DNA of 64,000 bases. Source: Hyalella azteca (Eukaryota; Arthropoda; Malacostraca; Amphipoda; Hyalellidae). Position numbers and translations under genes: made by a program. Location of the stretch: the NCBI RefSeq assembly GCF_000764305.2, contig NW_025939632.1, forward strand, positions 124,001-188,000, read 5' to 3'. Below are positions 20,931 to 31,510 of the stretch, piece after piece. Numbering within the stretch: the first letter of the stretch is position 1; each line of letters opens with the position of its first letter. The notes below the pieces were generated by a model, which was not told the origin of the DNA, did no database searches, and saw only the letters and a list, made by a program, of their open reading frames with translations.

Positions 20931-21037
20931 CAATCATCGAGCAAAGGACACACAAGTACACTGGGGGTTCCATGGGGCGAAAATACGTCAGAACTTTCTT
21001 CTGGGTGTCCTCGACCGGCGCCACGAAGAGCTTGTAA
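20931..21037 (-). pseudogene. IR copy A exon leading into M1, truncated
   Basis: Acceptor CACTTTTCAG joins in phase with the S1 exon end at 22389 and gives SYKLFVAPVEDTQKKVL, then hydrophobic PPVYLCVLCSMIVM, the expected position of the first membrane segment. No donor follows: the sequence changes to LINE at about 20930. Confidence 0.8.
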
Positions 21038-21059
21038 CTGAAAAGTGCCAGTGGATGCA

Positions 21060-22380
21060 GGACGTACGTTATTCCTCGGTCAAGTGATCACACATCACGT
21101 AGAAATTGAACTAGACGGTTCGATAGAATAAAGCAGTTAATCTATTACTATTTGCTATCACTGCTCCCCATAAGGCTAGTAGTCATAGTGCGGCGAAGTC
21201 TGAGAGCGAGGTATTCGTGACCATGCAAGTTGTAATGTCTCAGCTATGTCCATAGATCGGGCAGTTGCTATTCTCGAGCGTTTAGACTTAGTAAAGTGAT
21301 TTCTGTTCCAGCAAGAATTTTAAGGCAACCAACGCATTTTAGGTGGACGAGGAATTGTCGGTGGTTGGCTAGAGGTAATTGGCTAAGGTCGAGTACTGGC
21401 CAGCTCTTTTCTCGTATAGATGCCCAACAACGAGCACCATCGTGCGGCTAACAAGTTATCCACGAAGTTATCTACGAGTTATCTGTATCCTCTCATTCAA
21501 TCTACTGCGCCGTCATCAAAAGAGTTGGTTTTCAGAATTTTGTCTCCATGCACCTATGAGTCGGCTCGTTTTCCAAAACTAACATTAGGTGACAAAGATC
21601 CGTGCTGGAACAGATATAACCTCACAAAGACTACAAGCTCAAGAGCAGCAACTTCCCGATCCGAGGGCATAGCAAAGATCTCACACCGTGGACGCGTATG
21701 CAACGATCTCAAACCTCGCCGCACTGTAAAACAGAGTCTTCATATGCTCAAGTTAAGCATTGTCATACAGCATCTGCTGGCCTTATATATCCCATCTTAA
21801 CCACTTCAGGCCTAACCTACTCAAGATTAGACATTTCTCAACCAAAACAAACCTGAGCGGACCTAACCTAGTCTCATTGGCTGCAGGAAGTTAGAGAGGA
21901 GGGGCAAGTGAGCAGGATGAGTCCGTCATTGGCTGCATGAAGGTTGTGAGTTGGGGTAGCAGGAATAGTTTAGGCAACGGGAGGCAAGACCAGAGAAGCG
22001 GAGGCTGGATGTAAAACGGGCTTCATATGATTGAGCTCAAAGCCTGTAGTATTGGCTAATGACCTACGATGATATTAACTTTAAACCGTGAGTGTGTCAC
22101 TGGTCTGGATTGCAATGTTCCAGCTTAGTCTGCGACTTTTAGCTTTTGTGTGGTTTCTGCATGCTGAGGCTAGGCGTTGGCTCCAAGTCTTAGCTAACAG
22201 GTAAATTTGTGGCCTACGCTTCGCTTCACTCCCCAGTTAATACAAAATTCCCTATTTAAAACACGGATTAGCATAGCACATTATCCCTATTTAAACGATT
22301 AAAACTGATTGATACACGAATTATCACAATTTCACCTTGCAACCCAGAATATCTAAGGTTTGCCCCACGATGATGATTGC
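21060..22380. other. Intron of IR copy A, no other gene
   Basis: Less AT-rich than its neighbours. Contains overlapping open frames (21379-21800) of no recognised family. Possibly an old transposon, not supported. Confidence 0.4.
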
Positions 22381-22388
22381 AGATTCAC

Positions 22389-22522
22389 CTGATAATCCTG
22401 ATTTGCTGTGTATATGTTACGACTCTGGCGCGCTCGGCCGTGATGGAGAGCTCGGACACGGTGAGGTCGGCCCTGTTGTTCTGCAGCTCCCCCACCATGC
22501 CGTCCCAGTTGTTGGCGCCGTA
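22389..22522 (-). CDS. IR copy A exon, S1 (5' part missing)
   Basis: Encodes GANNWDGMVGELQNNRADLT, then ERARVVTYTQQI, ending at donor CAG|GTGAAT. This is the hallmark IR S1 segment. Its expected start (ILKGYSYGKPID as in copy B at 53474) and an acceptor are absent. Confidence 0.85.
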
Positions 22523-22532
22523 TCGCACTCAC

Positions 22533-22627
22533 GAGAAGTTGTGGGTGTTCTTCAGCGTGGTAACGATGTCACCCACGAACCCCGACACTCCCCCGTCAGG
22601 TAAATAAGTCGTGAAGAAATCAAAAAC
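22533..22627 (-). CDS. IR copy A exon, start of S1 (95 nt)
   Basis: Encodes VFDFFTTYLPDGGVSGFVGD to TLKNTHNFS, with donor GTGAGTGCGA. Exon and flanks are almost identical to 56444-56538. Only 10 bases separate the donor from the next coding block. Confidence 0.88.
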
Positions 22628-22865
22628 CTGAAGCAGGAAATGTGCTTTGTTTTGATCTGTATTATATTACATCTTGGTACTCCATGAAGCCAAGGTTTTT
22701 TGCCTTCAATTAATGCTCACATGATGAGATAAATTGTTATTCACGCTGAGTATGTCAATTACTATATATGCAGGGATTTCCCTACAGGATAACAGAACGC
22801 TCAGAAATTACGGAAATAACTACACTGCTTCAACTTCTATTGATTTCCAAAATTCAATTACTCAC

Positions 22866-23030
22866 ATTGCACCCAACACCAAGCATTGGATATCCCTTGA
22901 AGTCTTGCCGCCGTTTAATTTTATCTTCAAGAAAATTATATTTCATGAATCCTTCTCTGGCGGTCCACGTTCCTCCTTCCTCAACCTGAACCTCGGACAC
23001 CCGAGGCCCGATCCTGTAGGCGCTTAGCAC
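22866..23030 (-). CDS. IR copy A exon, end of amino-terminal domain (165 nt)
   Basis: Encodes VLSAYRIGPRVSEVQVEEGG to RRQDFKGYPMLGVGCN; the RR.DF.G motif before S1 is typical of IRs. Acceptor CCCTTCAG, donor GTGAGT, phase 0 on both sides. Confidence 0.9.
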
Positions 23031-23458
23031 CTGAAGGGCAAAGGCCCGAGAGTAGTTTGTGGACACCAATCCTTATGTTTTTACCAGCAGACCTAGTAAG
23101 CTTTGAGTCCACTGTGTCAGTGAAAGCTTGCTTCAGTCGATAGTTATACAGCATATGTGCCACGAGGCCAAAAACCCCTTGATCGGATGTACGAAATTCT
23201 TCTACTCAGCGTACCTCTGCTGCTAAGTTCTCCCGTGTAACATTAGTTAGAGTTACTCCGACCTAATGTTCGACGTCTTAGCCTATACTCGTAATGTATC
23301 TCTAGTGTATAACCACCCAGCATAAATAAAATTTATATAAAGAGAAGTGTCGTACTTATCCCTCTTTCACATAGTCAACGGACCTCCTTCCTCAGGTAGA
23401 AATTATTATAAACAGTCAGGTGGCGCCTAATCTTGCCGCCTGACACGAGCAGGGGACG

Positions 23459-23620
23459 CTTACATACGGCGGTAAGTTAAGCAACGGTTTCAAGCTCTTC
23501 GCTTACATACGGCGGTAAGTTAAGTTAACTTACATACGGCGGTAAGTTAAGCAACGGTTTCAAGCTCTTAAGTTAACTTACATACGGCGGTAAGTTAAGC
23601 AACGGTTTCAAGCTCTTCGC
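23459..23620. repeat. Tandem repeat CTTACATACGGCGGTAAGTTAA, about four units
   Basis: Units of about 44-50 bp, some truncated, with the extra phrase GCAACGGTTTCAAGCTCTT. Lies in an intron of IR copy A. Confidence 0.88.
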
Positions 23621-23698
23621 AATGTGGCTAACGGGTTTTACTTAATTCATTCTACGCTTAATCCTTATTTGGGGGATGCGTTAGGTTATTTTCCTCAC

Positions 23699-23843
23699 AT
23701 GCACGGAGCAGTGATTGTAGCCCAGTAAGTAAACCTCGGAGGGGATGTAAGCCTCCAGCCCCCCAGCAAACTGGGCCAAGTCCAGCACTGAGCTGGGCTC
23801 TGCAATCACAGCCCAGGAGGTGTAGCTCAGAGCGTTCTGGGCG
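23699..23843 (-). CDS. IR copy A exon 3 (145 nt)
   Basis: Encodes ALSYTSWAVIAEPSSVLDLA to LLGYNHCSVH, an amino-terminal domain segment. It sits in the tract (23669-24350) almost identical to 57704-58378. Confidence 0.85.
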
Positions 23844-24101
23844 CTGGCCTGATCCAGAGATGAGACGGAAAAATGAATTCATATTTTAACTTTTAATTAC
23901 CGTCAATTTTCAAGCTTTGGATAACATCAAATACCGCAGGCTGAGCACAGAAAAGGACCAATGAAAATTTAAATTTTATCACATTTTAAATAAAAATTCC
24001 TGCGATATTTGACAATTATCAGGCATCATTAATAACAAATTGAAAGAAGGAAAATATTTCGTTTGCTGTTTAATGCCCGAAACAAATGATCGCTTCAAAA
24101 C

Positions 24102-24324
24102 CTTGCACGCATCAAACAGTAGCCAAAGAGGACCTCCTGCATGAGGTGTCGGGAGGCGTTGGTGTCAGCGAGCAGAAAGTTGCGGCGGCCGCTGACGTCA
24201 GGCGGGTAGAGCTGCGTCAGCACCCGGTCGCTGCTCACCAGGGTTGCCCGCCACCCGCGCCCCCACAGCAGCCGCAACAGCCCACCGCGGGGGCCTCGCA
24301 GACAGTCGGGGCTCAGGACGCCTT
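24102..24324 (-). CDS. IR copy A exon 2 (223 nt)
   Basis: Encodes LSPDCLRGPRGGLLRLLWGR through YPPDVSGRRNFLLADTNAS. Acceptor CCCACCAG, donor GTTTTG (weak). Phase 1 in, phase 2 out, as in copy B. Confidence 0.82.
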
Positions 24325-24782
24325 CTGGTGGGGGAAGTGGTGGACTTTTGGCGTTAAAATGTGGGAATTTGAAAGTGGTTTCCTGGCAAATTTCATTCGA
24401 AATATTGGTGATAAAAATACGGAATATTTAAAGAGATTGACAGCAATATGCGAAAGTAAATATGTGTTGATGATAACGAGGGAAAATGTAACTTATTGAC
24501 GCGTGGTCACTCAGTAAATATTCCCGATTCAATTGCCGAATATTGAAGAAAGTTTCCTCGGTTAACATATTCAAATAAAAACATTAATAAAGTAGCGGAT
24601 TGATTTGTTGAGTGATAAGTGCAAAGCAAAGGGACGGATTCTACAGTCTAAAAAATTTAGTGGAAGAAGATGGGTGCCGAGGTTCAATGAACTCACACAA
24701 GCGACGATATTATGCTCGCTAAGCAATGATTTTTTGTGAAAAGAAAGAACTGGTGTTATCAATGATTAAGGGAGAGGCTTAC

Positions 24783-25425
24783 GCTCTAGCGTATGCGACA
24801 CAATAAAGATGGAGTCCCATTCATGCGCCGCCATGAAGTCCAGCACGAATCTCGCGACACACTCGCAGTCGGAGAGAACGCCATCAACCGCTGGACGCTC
24901 CTGAGTTAGGACTGCAGTTGTCACCCTGCTGCGCAAATCATCGCGGTTGGTAGCTCCATTACGACTCAACGAAGAGAAATCGTGTGAGTTGTTCGTGTGA
25001 GAACCAAAACTTGGAGAACTGTCGATTTCGCCAGTGTTCAGGGGATCGAGAGACGAGTTGGCCGCAGTGTTCAGGGGTTCGAGAGACGAGTTGGCCACAG
25101 TGTTCAGGGGTTCGAGAGACGAGTTGGCCGCAGTGTTCAGCGGATCGAGAGACGAGTTGGCCGCAGTGTTCAGCGGATCGAGAGACGAGTTGGCCGCAGT
25201 GTTCAGAGGATCGAGAGACGAGTTGGCCGCAGTGTTCAGAGGATCGAGAGACGAGTTGGCCGCAGTGTTGTGAAGATATTGAGGCGAGTTGGCGGCAGAC
25301 CTCACAGGTTTGAGAGACGATTTGGCTGCTGTCATCAATGACTTAAACAATTCCTTGGGCTCCACATCTTTGGTTACAACCACAATGAAAAGAACGAACG
25401 TTTGGAACTGTGATGGCTTCATCAT
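24783..25425 (-). CDS. IR copy A first exon: signal peptide and NSS-rich repeats
   Basis: Starts MMKPSQFQTFVLFIVVV, a signal peptide. About eight tandem 11-mers follow (AANSSLDPLNT; 25034-25273 in DNA), each carrying one N-S-S glycosylation sequon. Then comes the conserved entry to the amino-terminal domain, LSDCECVARFVLDFMAAHEW and DSIFIVSHTLER. Donor C|GTAAGC in phase 1. Homologous to 60687-61605. Confidence 0.88.
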
Positions 25426-25914
25426 TCAGTTTTTGCTGAGTCACTTGAATATTACCGCAAGATAGAACATAATAATATTTTTATCATGTTCAGTCTCTTT
25501 TCTGAAATGGCGAATGATGTTCAAAATATTGGCAGATAATTTAATTCTAATGATTTTTAGATGCAGTAATGAAGTGGAACGTTAATAGATATTATCTATG
25601 TTTTATTGAAAGAACTGGCGACTCCTCTTTTCCTTAATGGAGATATGTGTGAAATGGGTCTATAATATTATATAAAACAGTAAAACAGTATTATATATAA
25701 AACAGTAAAATTTAATTTTTTTTATGTCTAATGTGCAGTTGCAGTGACTGTTATGGTAACGCAAAAAATAATGACAATGTAATTAATACAAATATAAAAT
25801 TAATAAAAAACAATGAAACAGCATAATTTTTCCTCCAGGCATTTAATCATCATAGTTAACTGCACTCAAAAGCATAAGCATTACTCGAAGGTTGCCCCAA
25901 AAGTATGCGGAACC

Positions 25915-26000
25915 TGCCACTGTGGCACCTGCCTCTGTGGCACCTGCCTCTGAGGCACCTGCCTCTGAGGCACCTGCCTCTGAGGCACCTGCCTCCGCCT
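25915..26000. repeat. 15-bp repeat, about six copies
   Basis: Unit CTGAGGCACCTGCCT with CTGTGG variants, 5' of IR copy A. Confidence 0.88.
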
Positions 26001-26039
26001 AACAGCCTACCAGCACAATGACAGCGATTCCAGCACAGT

Positions 26040-26195
26040 TCCTCTGTACTGGCACTCACGGCGCTCTCATTGGTCCAGTTTTATCTTATAATCAGTACGT
26101 GGGCAATACGCTGACTTCCTGGCTCTAGGTTTAGAGTTTAATGATTCAGGAAGATTTTTGAAGAAACACGTGCATTTTTCCCTAAACAATTATTG
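26040..26195 (-). promoter_or_regulatory. 5' flank of IR copy A conserved with copy B
   Basis: About 150 bp (CTGGCACTCACGG, CTCATTGGTCC, CTGGCTCTAGGTTTAGAG) resemble 62440-62580, at a comparable distance upstream of the copy B start codon. It is either a shared regulatory region or simply part of the duplicated unit. Confidence 0.4.
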
Positions 26196-26620
26196 CGTGG
26201 CGTTAGAGTTGGAGTTGTAGCGTTAGAGCTATCAGGCACAACATGGCAGTTATAGCGTTAGAGCTATCAGGCACAACATGGCAGTTATAGCGTTAGAGCT
26301 GTCAAGTACAGCATGGCAGTTGTAGCGTTAGAGCTGTCAAGTGCAGCATGGGAGTTATAGCGTTAGAGCTGTCAAGTACAGCCTGGGAGTTACAGCGTTA
26401 GAGCTGTCAAGTGCAGCCTGGGAGTTGTAGCGTTAGAGCTGTCAAGTGCAGCCTGGGAGTTACAGCGTTAGAGCTGTCAAGTGCAGCCTGGGAGTTACAG
26501 CGTTAGAGCTGCCAAGTACAGCCTGAAAGTTACAGCGTTAGAGCTGTCAAGTAAAGCATGGGAGTTAGAGCGTTAGATCTATCACGTAAAGCATGGGAGT
26601 TATAGCGTTAGACCTAGCAC
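26196..26620. repeat. 35-bp minisatellite, about 12 copies
   Basis: Unit AGCGTTAGAGCTGTCAAGTA plus CAGCATGGGAGTTAT. The matching place upstream of copy B (about 62585-62630) has a single copy, so the array expanded only here. Confidence 0.92.
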
Positions 26621-27167
26621 AATGTGAAAGGTGAACACCTAAATTATTCAGACTGTAGCTTCAAAGCATTCATCGTTTGTAGTGTAAAATACTGGCATGC
26701 AACCTGTGCTTCTTAATAACGAATGTCTTGTAATTTGGCTTGATGATTGCTACTTATTCCTTGGGTAAGCTAATCAAGTTGTTGAATATTCCGCAATTGC
26801 GAGACTGTAAACAGACTTTCAAGCAACGTCTCATTTTAAGTTGTTAGCGATCTTTCAAAATTTAATCAAAAGGGCACGCAACGAAATGATTAATTTGCTC
26901 ATCTATGTCACGAGTGGAGTGACGCACTTCTCAAGACGAAAATTTATGAAAGAATTTTTATTTTACAGGAAAATTTAATGTGTAGCCATAACTCGTTCTA
27001 GATTTTGCAGTACAGATTTATTCTAAATGATGGACCCAATTTAATAAATTCGTATTCATTTATGTATAAATTCAAAATGAATCATTTAAACACAAATGAA
27101 AAAATATTCAATTTTTGTAACCTATTCAAGCGCGGAATCACATTTCGAGAGTTGGGTAGGACACATG

Positions 27168-27332
27168 TTTACGTCAAGACACTCTGTTTACGTCCTGCCT
27201 CTACTAGCAACTCTGTTTACGTCCCGCCTCTACCAGCAACTCTGTTTACGTCCCGCCTCTACCAGCAACTCTGTTTACGTCCCGCCTCTACCAGCAACTC
27301 TGTTTACGTCCCGCCTCTACCAGCAACTCTGG
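27168..27332 (+). repeat. 29-bp minisatellite, about 5.6 copies
   Basis: Unit ACTCTGTTTACGTCCCGCC then TCTACCAGCA. Open frames across it (27005-27472) come from the repeat. Confidence 0.9.
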
Positions 27333-27479
27333 TTGATCTAAAGAACCGTATCACTGCTACGGTGCACTCAGTAACAGAAGATATGTTTTCTCGTGTGTGG
27401 GACGAGTTTGGCTACCGTTTAGATGTTTGCCGTGCAGCACAAGGGGATATATTACCAAATTTTCTGTTATAAAACAGAT

Positions 27480-28377
27480 GATAAAATTATGGTTGAAAGG
27501 AAAAATCCATTGCAATGGGTTGCTAAAGCTCGGCTACTTGTGTTTATCAAATCAACCGATTAGATATTAAACCTGATACTTTTTCCAGTATCTTCGGTAG
27601 AAGAGTCTCCCTGCAGAGTCTACCATTCTTATATATCAAAATAACTGATTCTTCATATCAGATAATAAGGTACGCGACTCAAACATTAATTTGAAGCCCT
27701 AGAACACGCTAAGCAAGTCGTCGCGTTGTCTTTGCCACAATCAATTATTCGTCTCGTCGTGCCGGCCTAGATGAAAACCAGGAACAATTCGACTTAAATT
27801 ACTATATTGCCTACTTGGCCTTAAGTTAGATACCCAATTTATCGGACTGATGGATCACCGAAAATTACTCAACGAGCTTGGCAGCGATGAAAAAGATACT
27901 TCACCAGTTTTACTTCAATACCTATAGTATGGCTAGAGAAATTAAAAGAAAATTATGTCTGATTTTATTTAGAGTGACAAGAATATTTCTAATTCATTGC
28001 TTTGATCCGATGTCTGAATTAGTAATGTCATGATGTTTTCATGGATTTCATAATGTAGATCATTAAACTCATCTGGCTTTTCGTGTTATGCAGATGTAAC
28101 GGCGTTATATATCTTATAGTTGCATCTTTTAGTTCATGCTTAAGATATGACGGAGTTCTTAAAAACAAATTTACGGCAGACATCCCGCCGCCATAGATAA
28201 GAGTTTGAATATGACAGAGATTATTGAGCATAAAGATGACACGGAGCTGCATGGTCCTGCCTCTGAATATTTCAATATATTAACATAAGTATAGCGTGTG
28301 TCCAGCACGCCAAGTCGAGTATTATGTAGTGTCATTGTTCTGTGTTTTGAAATAATAAGATAGAGCAGTTCAGTATA
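27480..28377. other. No gene seen
   Basis: AT-rich intergenic sequence. Confidence 0.4.
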
Positions 28378-28589
28378 CACTGTTAGAAAAATTACCGTTA
28401 ACGGTATTACCGGCGTTTCAGTGGCCGGTCAGCACGTGAAAAGAAACACCGTGTTGCCGTTTTTATTCTAATTTTACAATAGAAATCCGTAAAACATCTG
28501 ATAAAAACGGCGAAACAGTTTATTTTCACGGGGCGACCAGCCACTAGAACGCCAGTGGGACCGTTTTTTCACCGTTTTTTATAACAGTG
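28378..28589. mobile_element. Fold-back MITE, CACTA-like
   Basis: Starts CACTGTTA and ends TAACAGTG, with about 90-bp imperfect arms pairing through GGCGTTTCAGTGGCCGGTC and its partner GACCAGCCACTAGAACGCC. Flanked by the 3-bp direct repeat ATA (28375-28377 and 28590-28592). A CACTR terminus with 3-bp target duplication fits the CACTA/EnSpm superfamily. No transposase is present. Confidence 0.75.
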
Positions 28590-28599
28590 ATAGTGAGAC

Positions 28600-30000
28600 T
28601 AATTATATTCTTAACAAAGCAAGTTAAACACAAGGCTATGGATGAAGCATGCAAGTGGCTTGGCATAACGGACGTGAACCACGCACTTCAATGTCGCGCG
28701 ATGAGACTGATGGGACTTTTTGCCATAGGTTTTCTTGAGGAAGTTTGAAACATTGAACGCTTGAAATTCGAGAAGTGTTGCAATAATGGACGAGAAATTC
28801 AAATTTCATTCAAAAGACTATTGTGTTTGAGTTCCATTAAAGTCAGATTTAAATGCATTTGAATGTTTTTTGTTTTAAGGGTTTTTAATGAAAATTAAAA
28901 AAAAATGTATAAAAATTTGTCATGATAAATTGTTATTATAAATTATTGCCGAAGCAAAAATCGTTATGCTTCTTATTTGCGTAAAGAGCACAGGCTAAAA
29001 ATATTATATTTTTTACAGAAATTGTCTTCGAAGAGAAATGCCTTAAATTAGTTTTTTAAGAATTTACAAGCCCATTAAATTATTTAGCTTTTTTAGATAT
29101 CGTTTTTAAGGGGATCGCGAGCGAACCATTTAAACTATCTTAGAAGAAGTGAACTTTCTTCATCCACATTATCGCTGGAACCTAGCGCCATAGTGTGCAT
29201 CAATACAAATCTATTGTAAGTGTTCATTTCATGACGAATACAATGAATTTTTTTCTAGTTCAATAGCGTGGAACTCAAGAGCACTAAACGCATTTCACAC
29301 AAGCAAAACCTTATGAAATTTCACTTTTTAAGGAAAATTTCGATGAATGTTGGTTCTTTTAAAACGTTGACAACTTTTTGTGAATACCACTTCATTTTCT
29401 GACTCTCTTTAAGAAAAACTCTCAAAATTTATTTTTGCAATCAGAGAAAAAAACTTGATCAATTTAATTTTTCAATCACATCTGTATTTTAACTAATCAC
29501 CATTTCGAGTGTTGCTCTTGATGCCATCATGATTGGAGCAGTCATAAAGTATATTATTGTTATTCAAGTTGACACAGACTTGACCAGTTGTTCTATATGT
29601 GCAGCAGCTCACTGCGCGTGTCGCATAAGGTTACTAATTAATGCACAATTAATTAAATATAATTCGCTGTAATTTCATTATCAAGACATTTGCCCCACAA
29701 GATCAATGGCCAATCATGCGCGAACTTAGCTGTTAGCAAGACCCTCGGTTGATACCAACTAAGCTTTTTTTTAAATACAACGGTTATTTGTTTAGATGTG
29801 CCGAATGCTTGCTGGCAGTTTCCAAGCGTTCACTATACATGTTTGCACAGCATTTAAATGATGAAATATGGGCACATTATAAAAATTAGGCATGCTTATT
29901 CAGTGGACAATAAATCAGAACACTTTCAATACTAATATTATTCATATATTCTATATATCGTATTATTTTTCATACGAGTATACTAAAATCTTCATTTTTT
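28600..30000. other. No gene seen
   Basis: AT-rich. The phrase TTGTTCTATATGTGCAG at about 29588 faintly resembles the troponin C terminal-exon acceptor, but no exon follows. Confidence 0.4.
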
Positions 30001-30479
30001 TCATCCGGGAGCAGGTCGAGCTGCAGGTAAACGTCAAATGTGAGGCGCCTCCATGCGTTTTAAAGAACTATAACACTTCTGAACATCTTCGGCACACCTC
30101 TAAAAGTTTGACAATAACTTGGCAAATATTTTTCACAACGTCCAAGAAGGCAATGAGAATGAACACCATCATGCACACCAGCCAGGCTGAGAAGCAGCCT
30201 TGAACAACAAAAGTTTCACATCCTTCAAATTCGTATAAGCTGCCTTGAACGGCTGAAATTTTCTATTCCTTCAATCCCTAGAAATTGCCCTGAGTGACAT
30301 AAGTTTTTTGTTGCTACAATCACCAGGCTGGACGCAAAAACAACGATAGATTTGCTCATTATGACTCCATCAACACCAATATATGAGGCAAAATTAGCGC
30401 CGGTTCCTTATAAATTGAAGTTCGATGTTAATATAAGTTGTGAGATTGTTTCAAAAAATAATAATAACAGTGGTTTCAG

Positions 30480-30870
30480 CATTTATTAAAGGCCGTATGC
30501 CTGTCACCGGTTCTTAACATCTGACAAAATTCACAGGTTGTTGCGGTATCAAACACGTAAATCACTGCTTCAATTTTACTTTGTTTAACCGCCCGGCCTC
30601 CTTGCCGATTCTGACCAGAAACTGTCGCACAGAGCTGGGATCGAACCCGCGCCTCTCTGCGCCAATCTTGGTACTCTGGGGCCATACCTTAAAAAAAAGT
30701 TAAGAAATCATAAGTTCATCTGCCAATCATCGCCGGTATTTGAAGCAAAATCCACCAATCATAGACTAGAAAATAGTGCGTAAGTACTTACGTTCACTTA
30801 GCGAGTTTTGAAAGTATAGGCCCCTGAACTGTAACCACTGGGCCACCCTGCCAGTGCCAGGCGTCCATTA
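30480..30870 (-). mobile_element. tRNA-derived SINE, split by a MITE
   Basis: On the minus strand a box A (TGGCCCAGTGG, 30835-30845) and a box B (GGGTTCGATCCC, 30637-30648) of a pol III promoter are in the right order but too far apart. The Harbinger-like MITE at 30679-30823 lies between them. Removing it leaves a normal tRNA-like head. A second partial box A copy lies at 47355. Confidence 0.7.
30679..30823. mobile_element. Harbinger-like MITE with CTG target duplication
   Basis: Terminal repeats GGGGCCATAC and GTATAGGCCCC; flanked by CTG on both sides (30676-30678, 30824-30826). The body contains CGTAAGTACTTACG and AATCATCG-type blocks shared with copies at 45684, 55792 and 57070. Confidence 0.75.
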
Positions 30871-31308
30871 GGTTACTGTAAAAGCTGAGTGTCACAGCGA
30901 AATCGAACGTACCTCATATCGTTGCAGCATACAACGTTATTATTCTTTTATCAAGAGATAAGCAGAGAACATGGGTGGACATAATAATAACATTTCATGT
31001 AATTAATCCGCATCTGAAAGTGTGACCTAAGTGTATTTGATGTAAACATTCCGGCAGCATCGTAAAGATTTATCATTTAGGACGCAGCCAAATATAGTTC
31101 ATTTGATAAAAGGACAAGTATGCGGTTGTCAATAATATGTTCTGTAGATTAATATTTAAAATCAAACATAGGCCTAAACACGAATGACGTCCTCGTCGAA
31201 TATGCAAGTAACAATCGAATTCCATTATTCAACTTTAAGTATCAGCATTGGGAACCATCCTTAATTACATTCATTAGAGGCTAGGAAAATCAAATCAAGA
31301 TAAGAACA
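30871..31308. other. No gene seen
   Basis: AT-rich intergenic sequence. Confidence 0.4.
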
Positions 31309-31510
31309 CTTAATTGCACACTTTTATTTTCATTTGAAATTGTAATGGCAGCACCAGAATAATTTACGCGAGGCGTAACAAGAATACAATTTCCCGTGCT
31401 GCCGAATACCACACTTAATTACACACTTTTATTTTCCAATGAAATTTTAATGGCAGACCAGAATGCCGTGCGTAAGGCGTAACAAGAATTCAATTATATC
31501 ACGTGAAGCC
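31309..31510. repeat. Direct duplication of about 100 bp
   Basis: The block CACTTAATTGCACACTTTTA to GGCGTAACAAGAAT occurs twice in a row with small differences. Confidence 0.85.

Larger units (their letters stand above)
18442..25425 (-). pseudogene. Variant ionotropic glutamate receptor (IR) copy A, probably damaged
   Basis: IRs are ligand-gated cation channels, often chemosensory in arthropods, with a ligand-binding domain split into S1 and S2 around the membrane segments. Recognisable exons, 5' to 3' on the minus strand: 24783-25425 (signal peptide and repeats), 24102-24324, 23699-23843 and 22866-23030 (amino-terminal domain), 22533-22627 and 22389-22522 (S1), 20931-21037 (into M1), 20474-20603 and 19493-19658 (S2), 18442-18676 (M3 and tail). 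Diagnostic strings are WDGMVGELQNNRADLTV, ERARVVTYT and KFRELGLLHKLAKKW. Problems: S1 exons are fused without intron or acceptor, the M1 exon runs into a LINE fragment, and the pore/M2 exon is not found. It may be a pseudogene or a misassembled gene. Confidence 0.82.

Noticed and set aside
21379..21800. Possible transposase or retroelement protein fragment
   Set aside because: Two overlapping short frames without a catalytic motif.
24984..25341. Plus-strand open frames of repeated RETSWPQCS or RRVGRSVQ type
   Set aside because: Antisense frames of the 33-bp coding repeat; a 33-bp period keeps every frame open.
29560..29620. Third distant copy of the troponin C terminal exon
   Set aside because: Only the pyrimidine/CAG part resembles it; the EFME codons are missing.
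30637..30648. Functional tRNA gene
   Set aside because: Box B is present but box A is displaced by a MITE and no cloverleaf with acceptor stem can be drawn; it fits a SINE.
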